This document shows positions 24,387 through 33,473 of a DNA stretch of 64,000 nt, piece after piece. Made by a program: the position numbers and the translations under genes. This stretch comes from Paenibacillus etheri (GTDB lineage Bacteria; Bacillota; Bacilli; Paenibacillales; Paenibacillaceae). Below the pieces are notes generated by a model, which saw only the letters and a list, made by a program, of their open reading frames with translations, was not told the DNA's origin and ran no database searches. The stretch covers positions 85,540 through 149,539 of the forward strand of contig NZ_LCZJ02000016.1 of NCBI RefSeq assembly GCF_001012825.1, written 5' to 3'. The number at the start of each line of letters is the position of its first letter. Position 1 is the stretch's first letter.

Positions 24387-25502
24387 ATGAAGGATCCCAG
24401 AATTCAAAAGCTGGCGGCAAATCTTGTAGGTTATTCCGTAGATGTCCAGCCAGGCGAGAACGTGCTTGTAGAGATGATTGGCAATGAAAGAGATTTAATT
24501 AAAGCGGTTGTTGAGGAAATCGGCAAGGCCGGCGGTCATGCTTTTGTGCAGTTGACAGATCGTACAGTCCTACGCAGCATGCTTAAATATGCAACACGTG
24601 AGAGTCTTCAGACATGGGCTGAAATTGACTTGAACCGGATGAAGCAAATGGATTGTTATATCGGCATTCGTGCAGGTGAGAATGTAAATGACCTGTCCGA
24701 TGTTCCAGAAGAAAATATGAAATTGTATAATTCTTTGTATTCCCATCCAGTGCATAGTGAACAACGCGTGAAGCATACGAAGTGGGTAGTATTACGTTAT
24801 CCCAATGCGAGTATGGCTCAGCTTGCAAATATTAGTACAGAAGCATTTGAGGACTTTTATTTCGAAGTGTGTAATTTGGATTACGCCAAAATGGACAAGG
24901 CTCAGGATGCATTGGCTGATCTCATGCGCAGAACAGATAAGGTACATATTTCAGGTCCCGGAACAGATCTTAAATTCTCCATCAAAGGAATCGGTGCAGA
25001 GAAATGCTCTGGACAAAAGAATATTCCGGATGGCGAGGTTTACAGCGCCCCTGTTCGTGATTCTGTAAATGGAACGATCAGCTATAATGCACCATCCGTT
25101 TATAATGGAGTAACTTTTGAAAATATCAAATTCAAATTCGAGAACGGTAAAATTGTTGAAGCAGCAAGCAATGACTCCGCTCGCTTGAATGAAATCCTGA
25201 ATTCAGATGACGGCGCACGTCATATCGGAGAATTTGCTATAGGCTTTAACCCTTATATTTTGCACCCAATGAATGACATTTTGTTCGATGAGAAAATTGC
25301 AGGCAGCCTGCACTTTACACCTGGACAAGCGTATGATGTTACAGATAACGGAAACCGTTCCTCCATTCACTGGGATCTTGTATTAATCCAACGTCCAGAC
25401 TATGGCGGCGGGGAGATTTATTTTGACGATGTATTAATCCGTAAGGATGGAATCTTCGTGTTACCAGAACTCGAAGGTCTGAATCCTGAAAACTTGAAAT
25501 AA
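24387..25502 (+). CDS. M29 family aminopeptidase
   Basis: Metallo-aminopeptidase (AmpS/PepS/T type), cytoplasmic, 371 residues, the usual length. Visible family features: KLAANLVGYSVDVQPGENV at the N-terminus; the metal-binding Glu in NIPDGEVYSAP; RDSVNGTISYN; a second Glu region FENGKIVEA; the histidines in ILHPMNDILFDEKIAGSLHFTPGQAY; and the final HWDLVLIQ with YFDDVLIRKDGIFV. RBS GAGGAAGG before the ATG. Single gene; a weak hairpin (acaccttg/caaggtat, about 25520-25553) follows without a T-run. Confidence 0.92.
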   Translation: MKDPRIQKLAANLVGYSVDVQPGENVLVEMIGNERDLIKAVVEEIGKAGGHAFVQLTDRTVLRSMLKYATRESLQTWAEIDLNRMKQMDCYIGIRAGENVNDLSDVPEENMKLYNSLYSHPVHSEQRVKHTKWVVLRYPNASMAQLANISTEAFEDFYFEVCNLDYAKMDKAQDALADLMRRTDKVHISGPGTDLKFSIKGIGAEKCSGQKNIPDGEVYSAPVRDSVNGTISYNAPSVYNGVTFENIKFKFENGKIVEAASNDSARLNEILNSDDGARHIGEFAIGFNPYILHPMNDILFDEKIAGSLHFTPGQAYDVTDNGNRSSIHWDLVLIQRPDYGGGEIYFDDVLIRKDGIFVLPELEGLNPENLK

Positions 25503-25608
25503 GATGTAAAAGTAAGAAAACACCTTGCACAAGTAAGCGGATTCAAGGTATCATAAGAAATGATTACAAATGACTTATGTTTCATAATCAAGTTGCGGAG
25601 GGATTTCT

Positions 25609-25854
25609 ATGTCCAGTAACAATGCGGCAATCGTTGATATTGCTCAAACAGCAGGTCAGTTCAACTCTTCAATCGTTCTTCAAGCGGACAACAAGTACAT
25701 TGATGTTAAGAGTATCCTTGGTTTGTTCACGACTTTGGTATCAAGCCAAAGCTACGAGCTTCATGTTCACGGAACAGATGCAGAAGAAGCTAAGAAGGCA
25801 ATGAGTGAAGTTTTTGCTAAACACGGTTTGAACTTTACAGTTGTAGCTGAGTAA
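25609..25854 (+). CDS. HPr-like protein lacking the active-site histidine (Crh-like)
   Basis: 81 residues that align without gaps to HPr from its residue 12 onward: QTAGQFNSSIVLQADNKYID with HPr QTASKYDADVNLEYNGKTVN, then VKSILGLF with LKSIMGVM. Ser 35 falls on HPr Ser46, the HPr-kinase target. The HPr His15 position is Asn 4 and Arg17 is Ala 6, and the first beta strand is missing; an in-frame TAA just upstream rules out a longer start. It therefore cannot relay PTS phosphate but could act like Crh as a CcpA corepressor (inference). RBS GCGGAGGG, ATG start. Single gene with its own terminator. Confidence 0.85.
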   Translation: MSSNNAAIVDIAQTAGQFNSSIVLQADNKYIDVKSILGLFTTLVSSQSYELHVHGTDAEEAKKAMSEVFAKHGLNFTVVAE

Positions 25855-25869
25855 TAGTTGTATGTAAAG

Positions 25870-25901
25870 ACGTCCTACCGATTTACGGTGGGGCGTTTTT
25901 T
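25870..25901 (+). terminator. Terminator of the HPr-like gene
   Basis: 10-bp stem acgtcctacc with ggtggggcgt including two G-U pairs, then six T. Confidence 0.85.
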
Positions 25902-26067
25902 CTAGAAATAGATGTGGAACTAACGCCGTCACTTATAAACAACATAGCTGCTGCTTTCAAATAAATGGTTAGTATAAACAGAATTGTTGTATTGATATCG
26001 GATTTCGACTAATATTAAGTAAAATAGTAAAAGCAGCTTAACTTTTGGACATGGGGGGGAAAGAGGC

Positions 26068-26364
26068 ATGACTTCGTCGGAATTACAGGAACAGTTTAAT
26101 CTTAAAGCGATCAATCTTCTACAAGAAGATGCCGATAAAATTCAGCAACTTATTGAAGTGCAGATGGAAAATCTGGCAACACGCTACTGCCCACTCTATG
26201 AGGAAGTGCTGGATACCCAAATGTACGGTTTCTCTAGAGAGGTCGATTTTGCGGTTAGAGCAGGTTTGGTGCCAGAGATTACCGGTAAAATGGTGCTGAG
26301 TAAGCTGGAGCGGAAATTAGCAGTACTTTATGAGGCTTTGAATAACAAAGCAAAAGAAGAATGA
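26068..26364 (+). CDS. ylaN: YlaN family protein (DUF1507)
   Basis: 98-residue all-helical protein. [28 protein letters not shown] is shared almost residue for residue (in shorter pieces) with B. subtilis YlaN, a protein linked to iron homeostasis and essential under iron limitation. No membrane segment. ATG preceded by GGGGGGAAAGAGG. Single gene with its own terminator; convergent with the cax gene. Confidence 0.93.
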   Translation: MTSSELQEQFNLKAINLLQEDADKIQQLIEVQMENLATRYCPLYEEVLDTQMYGFSREVDFAVRAGLVPEITGKMVLSKLERKLAVLYEALNNKAKEE

Positions 26365-26388
26365 ATTTTGATTTTAGGTATTCATAGA

Positions 26389-26431
26389 AACGCACATGAG
26401 GACAGATTGTCACTCATGTGCGTTTTTTTTT
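26389..26431. terminator. Terminator between ylaN and cax
   Basis: 12-bp stem aacgcacatgag (26389-26400) with ctcatgtgcgtt (26412-26423), extended by gaca/tgtc, followed by eight T. Confidence 0.93.
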
Positions 26432-26458
26432 GAGTATGGTAGAATGAACAGGGAGTCT

Positions 26459-27529
26459 CTATACGAGATAAAAGGAGACTCCGAGAATTAGATAGACCGT
26501 TAATAGTAAGAGACCCTCATACCAATTGGTCGAACCATCCTGAGTGATTGATTTGGCAATAAAGACGGCGACACCAATAGCGACAATTTCGATTGTTGTG
26601 AACACAATATCCATAGTATCACCCATGAAATAACTGGCGAAGATAAGTACAGGTGCTACGAATAGTGCAATTTGAAGACTGCTTCCGACAGCTATTTCTA
26701 CTGCCGCACCGATTTTGTTCTTCATGGCTAGCATAATGGCTGCGCTATGTTCTGCGGCATTACCGATGATTGCCACGAGGAAGGCGCCTACAAACAGTTC
26801 ACTAAATCCAAAGCGCTCAGTTAGTGTTTCAAGCGTTCCTACCAGCCACTCACTTACAAAGGCTACCATCACGGTAGCAAGAAGTAGATAAAGGATGGAT
26901 CTGTTTCTGGACCACTTAGGCGCATGCTCATGAGCCATTTCTTCCTTACCCGCTTCTGAAACGTCCTCTAGATGTTTCTTGTGCGTAATCATGGAGAAGA
27001 TTAGCCAGGCCATGTATGAGGCGATGAGTAGGCCAGCGACGATTAAACTGAGCACGTCTGTATCTTTTTCAGTTATGGAATGGGTATTGAAAAACATAGC
27101 CGGAACAAATAAAGCGATCACCGCTACGACCATTAGGGAGCCATTCATACCGGCAAGGGTTACGTTGAAATTCTGCACTTTGAACTTCATTCCACCAGCG
27201 AAAATACTTAAACCTAGGACAAGCAGCAGATTGCCAATAATGGAACCGGTAAGACTGGCTTTCACCATGTCGAACAGTCCTTCCTTCACTAGGAAAAAGG
27301 CAATGATTAGCTCAGCGGCATTTCCGAAGGTAGCGTTTAGGAAGCCACCTAACCGCTGTCCGGCATAATGAGCCACACTTTCTGTGGCGCGGCCCAGAAA
27401 TCCAGCCACAAACACAACGGCGACCGCAGAGAGAACAAACTGAAGTGTATGGTCCCAATCTGCATAATGGCCGATTGCACTAAGGATAAAGGTGATTACC
27501 AGCAAGGCTGGTGAAATCCATTTTTTCAA
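26459..27529 (-). CDS. cax: Calcium/proton antiporter (CaCA family)
   Basis: Exports Ca2+ in exchange for H+ across the cytoplasmic membrane. The protein has about 11 hydrophobic segments and the two inverted alpha repeats of the family, FGNAAELIIAFF and IGNAAEHSAAIMLA, each with the ion-binding Glu, separated by a charged loop (HKKHLEDVSEAGKEEMAHEH). I prefer the TTG at 27529 (start KKWISPALLV) because AGGAG lies upstream of it; the GTG at 27541 overlaps that AGGAG. Length about 356 fits bacterial Cax/ChaA. Single gene. Confidence 0.92.
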   Translation of the reverse strand: MKKWISPALLVITFILSAIGHYADWDHTLQFVLSAVAVVFVAGFLGRATESVAHYAGQRLGGFLNATFGNAAELIIAFFLVKEGLFDMVKASLTGSIIGNLLLVLGLSIFAGGMKFKVQNFNVTLAGMNGSLMVVAVIALFVPAMFFNTHSITEKDTDVLSLIVAGLLIASYMAWLIFSMITHKKHLEDVSEAGKEEMAHEHAPKWSRNRSILYLLLATVMVAFVSEWLVGTLETLTERFGFSELFVGAFLVAIIGNAAEHSAAIMLAMKNKIGAAVEIAVGSSLQIALFVAPVLIFASYFMGDTMDIVFTTIEIVAIGVAVFIAKSITQDGSTNWYEGLLLLTVYLILGVSFYLV

Positions 27530-27683
27530 TGTAAAGTACACTCCTATCTATGTATTCAGGATGAATTCATAATCAATATACCCAAATTGTTCCTGTATGT
27601 AAACGAGAAAGCGAGAAAGTGATTTGCTTTTTAGCCTGTTTAGGAATTACAATAATTGATAATGAGTTAAGGGGGGATATGGC

Positions 27684-28049
27684 ATGGCAGAACAACTTCA
27701 ATTGGAAATGGGAAATATACGAATTTCAAATGACGTCGTCTCGAAAATTGCCGGATTGGCTGCCTTGGAGACTCCAGGTATTGCAGCCATGTCAGGTGGC
27801 CTATCAGAGGGCTGGGCAAAGCGTCTAAGTGGTAAGAACGTTCAGAAGGGCGTTACCGTTGAAGTGGGACAGCTAGAAGCAGCAGTAGATCTGCGTATTA
27901 TCGTTCTCTATGAAACACCGATACATGAAGTGTGCCGGATGCTTCAACAGAACGTACGCGAAGCTGTGGAGAGCATGACAGGACTTCATATTGTTGAAGT
28001 GAATGTCAAAGTTGAAGGCGTAGCCTTTAAGAACGATGAAATCGCTTAA
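27684..28049 (+). CDS. Asp23/Gls24 family envelope stress protein
   Basis: 121-residue member of the Asp23 family, small proteins associated with the membrane/cell envelope and alkaline stress. Features: LEMGNIRISNDVVSKIAGLAALETPG, VEVGQLEAAVDLRIIVLYETPI, and VREAVESMTGLHIVEVNVKVEGV. No signal peptide or membrane segment. ATG with AAGGGGGG upstream. Single gene, convergent with ftsW. The founding member in Bacillus species is YloU/YqhY-like; I cannot tell which subgroup this is. Confidence 0.9.
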   Translation: MAEQLQLEMGNIRISNDVVSKIAGLAALETPGIAAMSGGLSEGWAKRLSGKNVQKGVTVEVGQLEAAVDLRIIVLYETPIHEVCRMLQQNVREAVESMTGLHIVEVNVKVEGVAFKNDEIA

Positions 28050-28070
28050 TGCATAAGAGCTTGTACACAA

Positions 28071-28107
28071 AAAAGCAGTCCAAGATATTTAACTTGGACT
28101 GCTTTTT
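28071..28107. terminator. Bidirectional terminator before ftsW
   Basis: Stem aaaagcagtccaag with cttggactgctttt around a short loop, A-run and T-run on the flanks. Confidence 0.93.
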
Positions 28108-28139
28108 TATATATTCCATCACATCCGGATTTATGAATC

Positions 28140-29384
28140 TTACCGGGAACGAACTTGTCTAACCGTAGTTACAGATTTCGTGACTTCCTCTTTAGCTGGA
28201 AGATTGGTTTCTCTTGAAATGCTCAGCATAATTCCCATGGACAACATACTCACAAGAAGTGAAGAGCCGCCGTAGCTGATGAATGGCAAGGTTACACCGG
28301 TAAGCGGAATCGTCTTCGTTACACCACCAATATTGACAAAGGCCTGAATGGCAATAAGGCCCATAATACCAATGCCCACTAGTGTGCCAAAGGGATCCTT
28401 ACACCTTAATGCGATTAAAATACCTCGCCAGATAAAGTACAGGTATAACATCAGAAATAATGCCGTTCCTATAAAGCCGAATTCTTCACCAATGACGGGG
28501 AAAATAAAGTCCGTATACGGGTATTTAAGATAATCCAGCTTTTGAATGCTTTTGCCAAAGCCAGAGCCACTGACTCCACCTTGTCCGAGAGCGGTCAAAG
28601 ACTGAATAATATTATATCCTTCGCCTTCAGCATCCTGATAGGGATCTATGAAAGCTTGGATACGGCCTTTTCTATAGTCCTGATTGGCTGCTACTTTGTC
28701 GGTTGCGGGGGAAAGGGAATCAATCGCTGCTTTAGCCCCCATAACAATTCCTACGCCTAGCACCAAGAGTGCAATAGAGCCTAGGATATGCTTCATGCTG
28801 GCACCGCCTGCATAAATGACAAGTCCGCTGGTAGCCACGAGAATAAGGCATGAGCCTAAATCTGGCTGCATCATAATAAGTCCGGCAACTATACCCACAA
28901 TGACCATTACAGGGATATATCCTGTACGGAAATCTCTAAAACGCTCACCTTTTTTGGTAATCAGTGCAGAGAGATACAGGATAATCGATATTTTGGCCAG
29001 TTCGGTAGGTTGGATTCCTAGCGTTCCGATGCTTAACCAGCTTTTGGCGCCATTGATTCTTTCGGAGAAGGCTACTATTAGCAGGAGAATAACGGTAATG
29101 ATGAAGATAGGTACATACCACTTCTTGAATTTACTGTAGTGAATATTCATGGCTGTAAACATAACAACGATTCCAAGTACGATCCAAATCATTTGGCGTT
29201 TCATGAAATATAGAGGGTCATTACCGAACTTCGAGCTTGCTAAGGTCAAACTGGAGCTAGCACTGAAGACCATGACTAGACCGAAACCCACAAGTAGTAG
29301 TGTTAAGATAAGTAGTTGGAAATCGGGTGTTCCTCTTTTGGGCAGGCTGACATTTTGTTTCGTCTTTCCCTTTCTGTTACTCAA
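28140..29384 (-). CDS. ftsW: FtsW/RodA/SpoVE family peptidoglycan polymerase
   Basis: SEDS glycosyltransferase, 414 residues with about 10 membrane segments. Diagnostic stretches: NGAKSWLSIGTLGIQPTELAK, MMQPDLGS, the large outer loop with FIDPYQDAEGEGYNIIQSLT and LGQGGVSGSGFGKS, TDFIFPVIGEEFGFIG and LTGVTLPFISYGGSSLL. The extended loop and lack of rod-gene neighbours favour FtsW or its sporulation paralogue SpoVE over RodA. TTG start with GGAGGC upstream, overlapping the stop of the YugN-like gene, so the two are translationally coupled. FtsW versus SpoVE cannot be settled by eye. Confidence 0.88.
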   Translation of the reverse strand: MSNRKGKTKQNVSLPKRGTPDFQLLILTLLLVGFGLVMVFSASSSLTLASSKFGNDPLYFMKRQMIWIVLGIVVMFTAMNIHYSKFKKWYVPIFIITVILLLIVAFSERINGAKSWLSIGTLGIQPTELAKISIILYLSALITKKGERFRDFRTGYIPVMVIVGIVAGLIMMQPDLGSCLILVATSGLVIYAGGASMKHILGSIALLVLGVGIVMGAKAAIDSLSPATDKVAANQDYRKGRIQAFIDPYQDAEGEGYNIIQSLTALGQGGVSGSGFGKSIQKLDYLKYPYTDFIFPVIGEEFGFIGTALFLMLYLYFIWRGILIALRCKDPFGTLVGIGIMGLIAIQAFVNIGGVTKTIPLTGVTLPFISYGGSSLLVSMLSMGIMLSISRETNLPAKEEVTKSVTTVRQVRSR

Positions 29385-29728
29385 GCCTCCAACAGCTGCT
29401 TTAATTCGAGAATCCGAGTAGCAGCAGTGTCCAATACTGGTTTAGGCACCGGGGAGTCATACTCCAGGCCATGAGGGAATGTTGCTTTCCCTAAGTATAC
29501 GGCTTCAATTGCAAGTACGGCATCAGCTTTCTCCAGCTTCCCCTCGACAGCTCGAGTGTTGATGCGTAGAAAGTATTCGCCACCATCCTGTGGGTCTTCA
29601 ATTTTGCAGTCGTAAGTGGCACGATAGTATTCCCATTGCCAGCGAATGAAGCCAGCCTTTGTCGCACTCTCGTCCAGATAGAGAAGATCACTCTTCAATC
29701 CTACGAGGCCCGTGTTCTCAAAAATCAT
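29381..29728 (-). CDS. YugN-like family protein
   Basis: Small soluble protein resembling B. subtilis YugN: MIFENTGL at the start, RWQWEYYRATYDCKIED, GGEYFLRINTRAVEGKLE, GKATFPHGLEYD and LKQLLEA. Function unknown. I take the ATG at 29728 (115 residues) because it matches the YugN start and AAGGGGG lies 11 bases upstream; in-frame starts at 29737 (RBS too close) and a GTG at 29833 (150 residues, RBS overlapping the codon) are possible. It overlaps ftsW and is divergent from the amidohydrolase gene. Confidence 0.8.
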   Translation of the reverse strand: MIFENTGLVGLKSDLLYLDESATKAGFIRWQWEYYRATYDCKIEDPQDGGEYFLRINTRAVEGKLEKADAVLAIEAVYLGKATFPHGLEYDSPVPKPVLDTAATRILELKQLLEA

Positions 29729-29967
29729 AGCACGCATATCCCCCTTATGAAGTATAATGATGAATTCATGATCCGTTTGCTGATGTTCTACCTCATGATA
29801 GTATGTTTCTAAACGTTGTGCAAGAGTAGGCACCTCCTAACGATACCCAGTTTTTTTCGTTTCTGCTACAATAAAAGAATTATAGCCGTATGCGGCTGGA
29901 ACAAAGTGAACAGGACTGCTGTCGCATGCTATTGATGCGGGTTTATGATGAAGGGGATGGAGAACGT

Positions 29968-31149
29968 ATGAAGAGCTTAGCGGTTGATTCGCTCATGCCG
30001 GAGATCGTGGAATGGAGACGCCATTTACACCGTTATCCGGAGTTGTCTTTTCGTGAAAGGGAAACGTCAGCATTTATAGCAGATAAGTTAGCAGAATTCG
30101 GTATTGAAGTTAGAAGAAGCACGTCCGGGTATGGTGTAACAGGTATATTGCGAGGAGAACGACCGGGGAAAACGGTAGTCCTTCGCGCGGATATGGATGC
30201 ACTACCTATTAAAGAGGAGAATAAGAATGACTACGTTTCGCAAAATGAAGGGGTTATGCATGCCTGTGGGCATGATGGACACACTTCAATACTGCTGGGT
30301 GTAGCCTCTTACTATAGCAGCTGCCTTGATGAGCTAGAAGGGGAGCTGCGTTTTCTTTTTCAGCCAGCGGAGGAAGTCTGCCCGGGTGGTGCACAGGGAA
30401 TGATTGCCGAAGGTATGCTGGAAGGTGCGGATGCGGTGTATGGACTGCATTTGTGGACTCCGCTCCCAATGGGGACTGTGGGCAGTGCGCCAGGACCTCT
30501 TATGGCATCTGCTGATGAATTTTTCATTGATATCATCGGTAAGGGTGGACATGGCGGTATGCCGAATCGCTCGATTGACAGCATTGTGGCCGGGGCCGCG
30601 CTTGTGACTCAGCTTCAGAGCATCGTAAGCCGCTCTGTGAACCCGCTGGAGCCCGCTGTTCTCAGTGTAGGAACCATTCAAGGGGGATTTGCCCAGAATG
30701 TCATTGCTGAGCATTGTCGCATTACAGGAACCGTACGGGCGTTTGACGAGGAAACCCGTTATCTGATCCGCAACAGGATCGAAGAAATGACAGTTTCAAT
30801 AGCTGGCGCATACGGTGCAGAAGCTAAGATAGACTACGTTATGGGATATCCGCCACTCGTAAATCACGAGGGGGAATATCAGCGTTTTTCCGAGGTGGCA
30901 CCAGGAGCGCTAGGAGAAGACGTTCAAGTGATTCGGATGGAAAAGCTGATGCCAGCTGAGGATTTTGCCTACTATGTAAAAGAAATTCCTGGCTGCTTTA
31001 TGTTCGTAGGTGCTGGGAATCCAGATAAAGATGCAGTTTACCCTCATCATCATAGCAAATTTGATTTTGACGAGGATGCTATGTTGCATGGGATGAAATT
31101 ATTGATCGCTATGGCGAATTCCTGTTTGCAAGAGAAGACAATCGTATAA
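29968..31149 (+). CDS. M20 family metal-dependent amidohydrolase
   Basis: Zinc-dependent N-acyl-amino-acid hydrolase/deacetylase type of peptidase family M20D. Metal and catalytic motifs: LRADMDALPI, MHACGHDGHTSILLG, FQPAEEVCPGGAQGMI (catalytic Glu pair), a dimerisation domain from DEFFIDIIGKGGHGGMP, and YPHHHSKFDFDEDAML near the C-terminus. ATG at 29968 (393 residues) has GGAG 5-6 bases upstream and puts VEWRRHLHRYPELSF at the usual distance; the in-frame ATG at 29890 has no RBS. A TACAAT box lies at 29867-29872. The acyl-amino-acid substrate is unknown. Confidence 0.92.
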   Translation: MKSLAVDSLMPEIVEWRRHLHRYPELSFRERETSAFIADKLAEFGIEVRRSTSGYGVTGILRGERPGKTVVLRADMDALPIKEENKNDYVSQNEGVMHACGHDGHTSILLGVASYYSSCLDELEGELRFLFQPAEEVCPGGAQGMIAEGMLEGADAVYGLHLWTPLPMGTVGSAPGPLMASADEFFIDIIGKGGHGGMPNRSIDSIVAGAALVTQLQSIVSRSVNPLEPAVLSVGTIQGGFAQNVIAEHCRITGTVRAFDEETRYLIRNRIEEMTVSIAGAYGAEAKIDYVMGYPPLVNHEGEYQRFSEVAPGALGEDVQVIRMEKLMPAEDFAYYVKEIPGCFMFVGAGNPDKDAVYPHHHSKFDFDEDAMLHGMKLLIAMANSCLQEKTIV

Positions 31150-31211
31150 TTTCGTTTCATAGAGGAGAACCTATTCCATAACATGGAGATTATGCTTAGG
31201 AGGGTTCATCC

Positions 31212-31643
31212 TTGAAGACAGTGAAAGAGGTTATGACGATGGAGCCTGTAGCAGTCACGTTACAGGATAACGTGTATGAAGTCGCTGTTAAAATGAGAGA
31301 TCATGACACTGGATTTATACCGGTCATTGATAATGAAGAAGATAAGACTCTGCTCGGAGTAATTACAGATCGTGATCTAGTGATTAGAGGTTACGCGGCT
31401 AAACACCCTGGATCAACTGCTGTGGAAAAGGTAATGAGTAGAGAAATTCAGACCGTCTCAGAGAATACATCTGTAGATGAGGCTGCAGAACTGATGTCGA
31501 GCCGGCAAATTCGTAGATTGGCTGTGACTAGTGGCCAGAAGCTGATTGGTGTAGTGTCCATCGGTGACTTGGCTGTGCGCAACATTTTTGTGGACGAGGC
31601 TGGCGAAGCACTTCATGATATTTCGCAGCAGCATTTACATTAG
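31212..31643 (+). CDS. CBS-domain protein
   Basis: 143 residues made of a tandem pair of CBS motifs (KTVKEVMTMEPVAVTLQDNV ... FIPVIDNEEDKTLLGVITDRDL and EKVMSREIQTVSENTSVDEA ... IRRLAVTSGQKLIGVVSIGDLA), which together make one Bateman module binding adenine nucleotides. No attached catalytic domain. Resembles B. subtilis YhcV. TTG start with AGGAGGG upstream. Follows the M20 gene by 62 bases without a visible terminator, so they may be co-transcribed; it has its own terminator downstream. Confidence 0.9.
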   Translation: MKTVKEVMTMEPVAVTLQDNVYEVAVKMRDHDTGFIPVIDNEEDKTLLGVITDRDLVIRGYAAKHPGSTAVEKVMSREIQTVSENTSVDEAAELMSSRQIRRLAVTSGQKLIGVVSIGDLAVRNIFVDEAGEALHDISQQHLH

Positions 31644-31657
31644 ATAGTTTGATAGGG

Positions 31658-31691
31658 AAGCTCATGACCGTTATGCGGGGATGAGCTTTTT
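31658..31691 (+). terminator. Terminator of the CBS gene
   Basis: 8-bp stem aagctcat (31658-31665) with atgagctt (31681-31688), 15-base loop, followed by T-run. Confidence 0.75.
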
Positions 31692-31760
31692 CCTGTTCAA
31701 ATATAAGAAAATATAGGTTTCACACTATACATAAAAATTAATGATTGGGGAGGGAACGTT

Positions 31761-33473
31761 ATGAATGAAACAGGGGCCTGCATTGTGCGCAGGGATCGGA
31801 CGATTCTACTGGAATGTGCACATCCTGGTTTTGAGAAGGCGAGGAAAGAGCTAGGAACCTTTGCAGAGCTCATAAAGAGTCCTCCGGCTTATCACACCTA
31901 TAGAATCACTCCATTATCACTATGGAATGCTGCATCGCTTAATTATACAGCTGAAGCGATTATTTCAAGTCTGCATCGCCTCGCGCGCTGGGGTGTTCCT
32001 GCCGGGCTGGAGGATGAGATCGGAACTCTTCACTCTAGGTATGGGAAGCTGACTCTTCACGGACAGGAGACTTCGAATGAGATCATTACGCTTAGGGCTG
32101 AGACACCTGAGATTCTGGATGGACTAGTTAATGAATCAGGTCTAAAGGAGTTAGGTTTGCAGAGAATAAATTCACTAGAAAGCTCATGCCGTGCGGAGAA
32201 CAGGGGGCTTTTAAAGCAAGAGCTGATGAGACTAGGCTATCCTGTTCTGGATTATGCTGGTTATCATGTCGGACAAGCTCTAAGTTTGGCCTGGAAGGAG
32301 TCTCACAATCATGCAAAGGGTGGAGCGAAAGGTGGAGCATTTGGACTGCGTGAATACCAGCTGGAGGCCGTTCAGTTATTTCAAGGCATAGAAGGGCAGG
32401 GAGGCAGCGGGGTAGTTGTGTTACCTTGTGGAGCGGGTAAGACGGTAGTAGGATTAGCCGTTCTTGAAAGTCTACAATGTGAAACACTGATCTTAACTTC
32501 AAATACAACTTCGGTAAGACAATGGGTAGATGAGCTGCTTGAGCGAACCGATTTGGATGATGAGTCTATTGGTGAATATTCCGGTGAAAAAAGAGAAGTG
32601 CGACCTGTTACTATAGCTACCTATCAGATATTAACGCATCGTCAATCCAAAGGCGGTCCTTTTCTCCATATGAAGCTGTTCAATGAACGCAACTGGGGTT
32701 TGATTATTTATGATGAGGTCCATCTGCTTCCAGCTCCAGTCTTCCGGGCTACTGCAGATATTCAGGCTACTAGAAGACTAGGTCTCACTGCAACTTTGGT
32801 TAGAGAAGACGGGAAGGAAGGGGATGTATTCTCTTTGATCGGGCCTAAGCGTTACGATATGCCTTGGAAGGAGCTGGAGCAGCAGGGCTGGATTGCAGAG
32901 GTAGAATGTGTCGAGATGATCATACCGATGAGCTCTGAGCTGAGACAGAAGTACTTGTATGCGGAGGCGAAAGAGAAATTTCGAATAGCTTCAAGCAATC
33001 CTGCTAAAGCTGAGGTTGTAGTCGAGCTTCTAAAAGCCCATCAGGGATCATCTGTTCTGGTTATTGGACAGTATCTCGACCAATTAACTGAACTAGCGGA
33101 TAAGATCGGTGCGCCTCTGATTACTGGCAAAACGAAGCAACGAGAAAGAGATGAGCGGTATGCAGCATTTAACGAAGGGAAGATTCAGGTGTTGATTGTA
33201 TCTAAGGTGGCGAATTTTGCGGTGAATTTGCCAGACGCGTCGATTGCTATCGAGGTTTCAGGAGCTTTTGGATCTAGGCAGGAGGAAGCCCAGCGTTTGG
33301 GACGAATCTTGCGCCCGAAGGCGGGGGAGAACAAGGCGTACTTCTATTCGCTGGTATCTGAAGATAGTCGGGAGCAGGATTTCGCTATGCGCCGCCGGAT
33401 GTTTTTGACAGAACAGGGCTATGAATATGTCGTTAAAAGGGTGCCGAGCGGAAAGGGGGGAACGATCTATTGA
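31761..33473 (+). CDS. XPB/Ssl2-type SF2 DNA helicase
   Basis: Bacterial homologue of the eukaryal/archaeal XPB repair helicase. Of 570 residues, about 1-195 form an N-terminal region starting CIVRRDRTILLECAHPGF; the helicase core follows: GLREYQLEAVQLF, Walker A LPCGAGKT (Lys 227), DEVH (318-321), LGLTATLVRED with the XPB-specific RED motif (348-350), then SSVLVIGQYLDQL, VANFAVNLPDA, and QRLGRILRPK (motif VI) near the end. The RED motif and the thumb-like insert separate it from RecG/UvrB-type SF2 enzymes. ATG with GGGGAGGG upstream. It overlaps the next gene by 4 bases; actinobacteria have a similar pair. Role in repair is inferred. Confidence 0.92.
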   Translation: MNETGACIVRRDRTILLECAHPGFEKARKELGTFAELIKSPPAYHTYRITPLSLWNAASLNYTAEAIISSLHRLARWGVPAGLEDEIGTLHSRYGKLTLHGQETSNEIITLRAETPEILDGLVNESGLKELGLQRINSLESSCRAENRGLLKQELMRLGYPVLDYAGYHVGQALSLAWKESHNHAKGGAKGGAFGLREYQLEAVQLFQGIEGQGGSGVVVLPCGAGKTVVGLAVLESLQCETLILTSNTTSVRQWVDELLERTDLDDESIGEYSGEKREVRPVTIATYQILTHRQSKGGPFLHMKLFNERNWGLIIYDEVHLLPAPVFRATADIQATRRLGLTATLVREDGKEGDVFSLIGPKRYDMPWKELEQQGWIAEVECVEMIIPMSSELRQKYLYAEAKEKFRIASSNPAKAEVVVELLKAHQGSSVLVIGQYLDQLTELADKIGAPLITGKTKQRERDERYAAFNEGKIQVLIVSKVANFAVNLPDASIAIEVSGAFGSRQEEAQRLGRILRPKAGENKAYFYSLVSEDSREQDFAMRRRMFLTEQGYEYVVKRVPSGKGGTIY

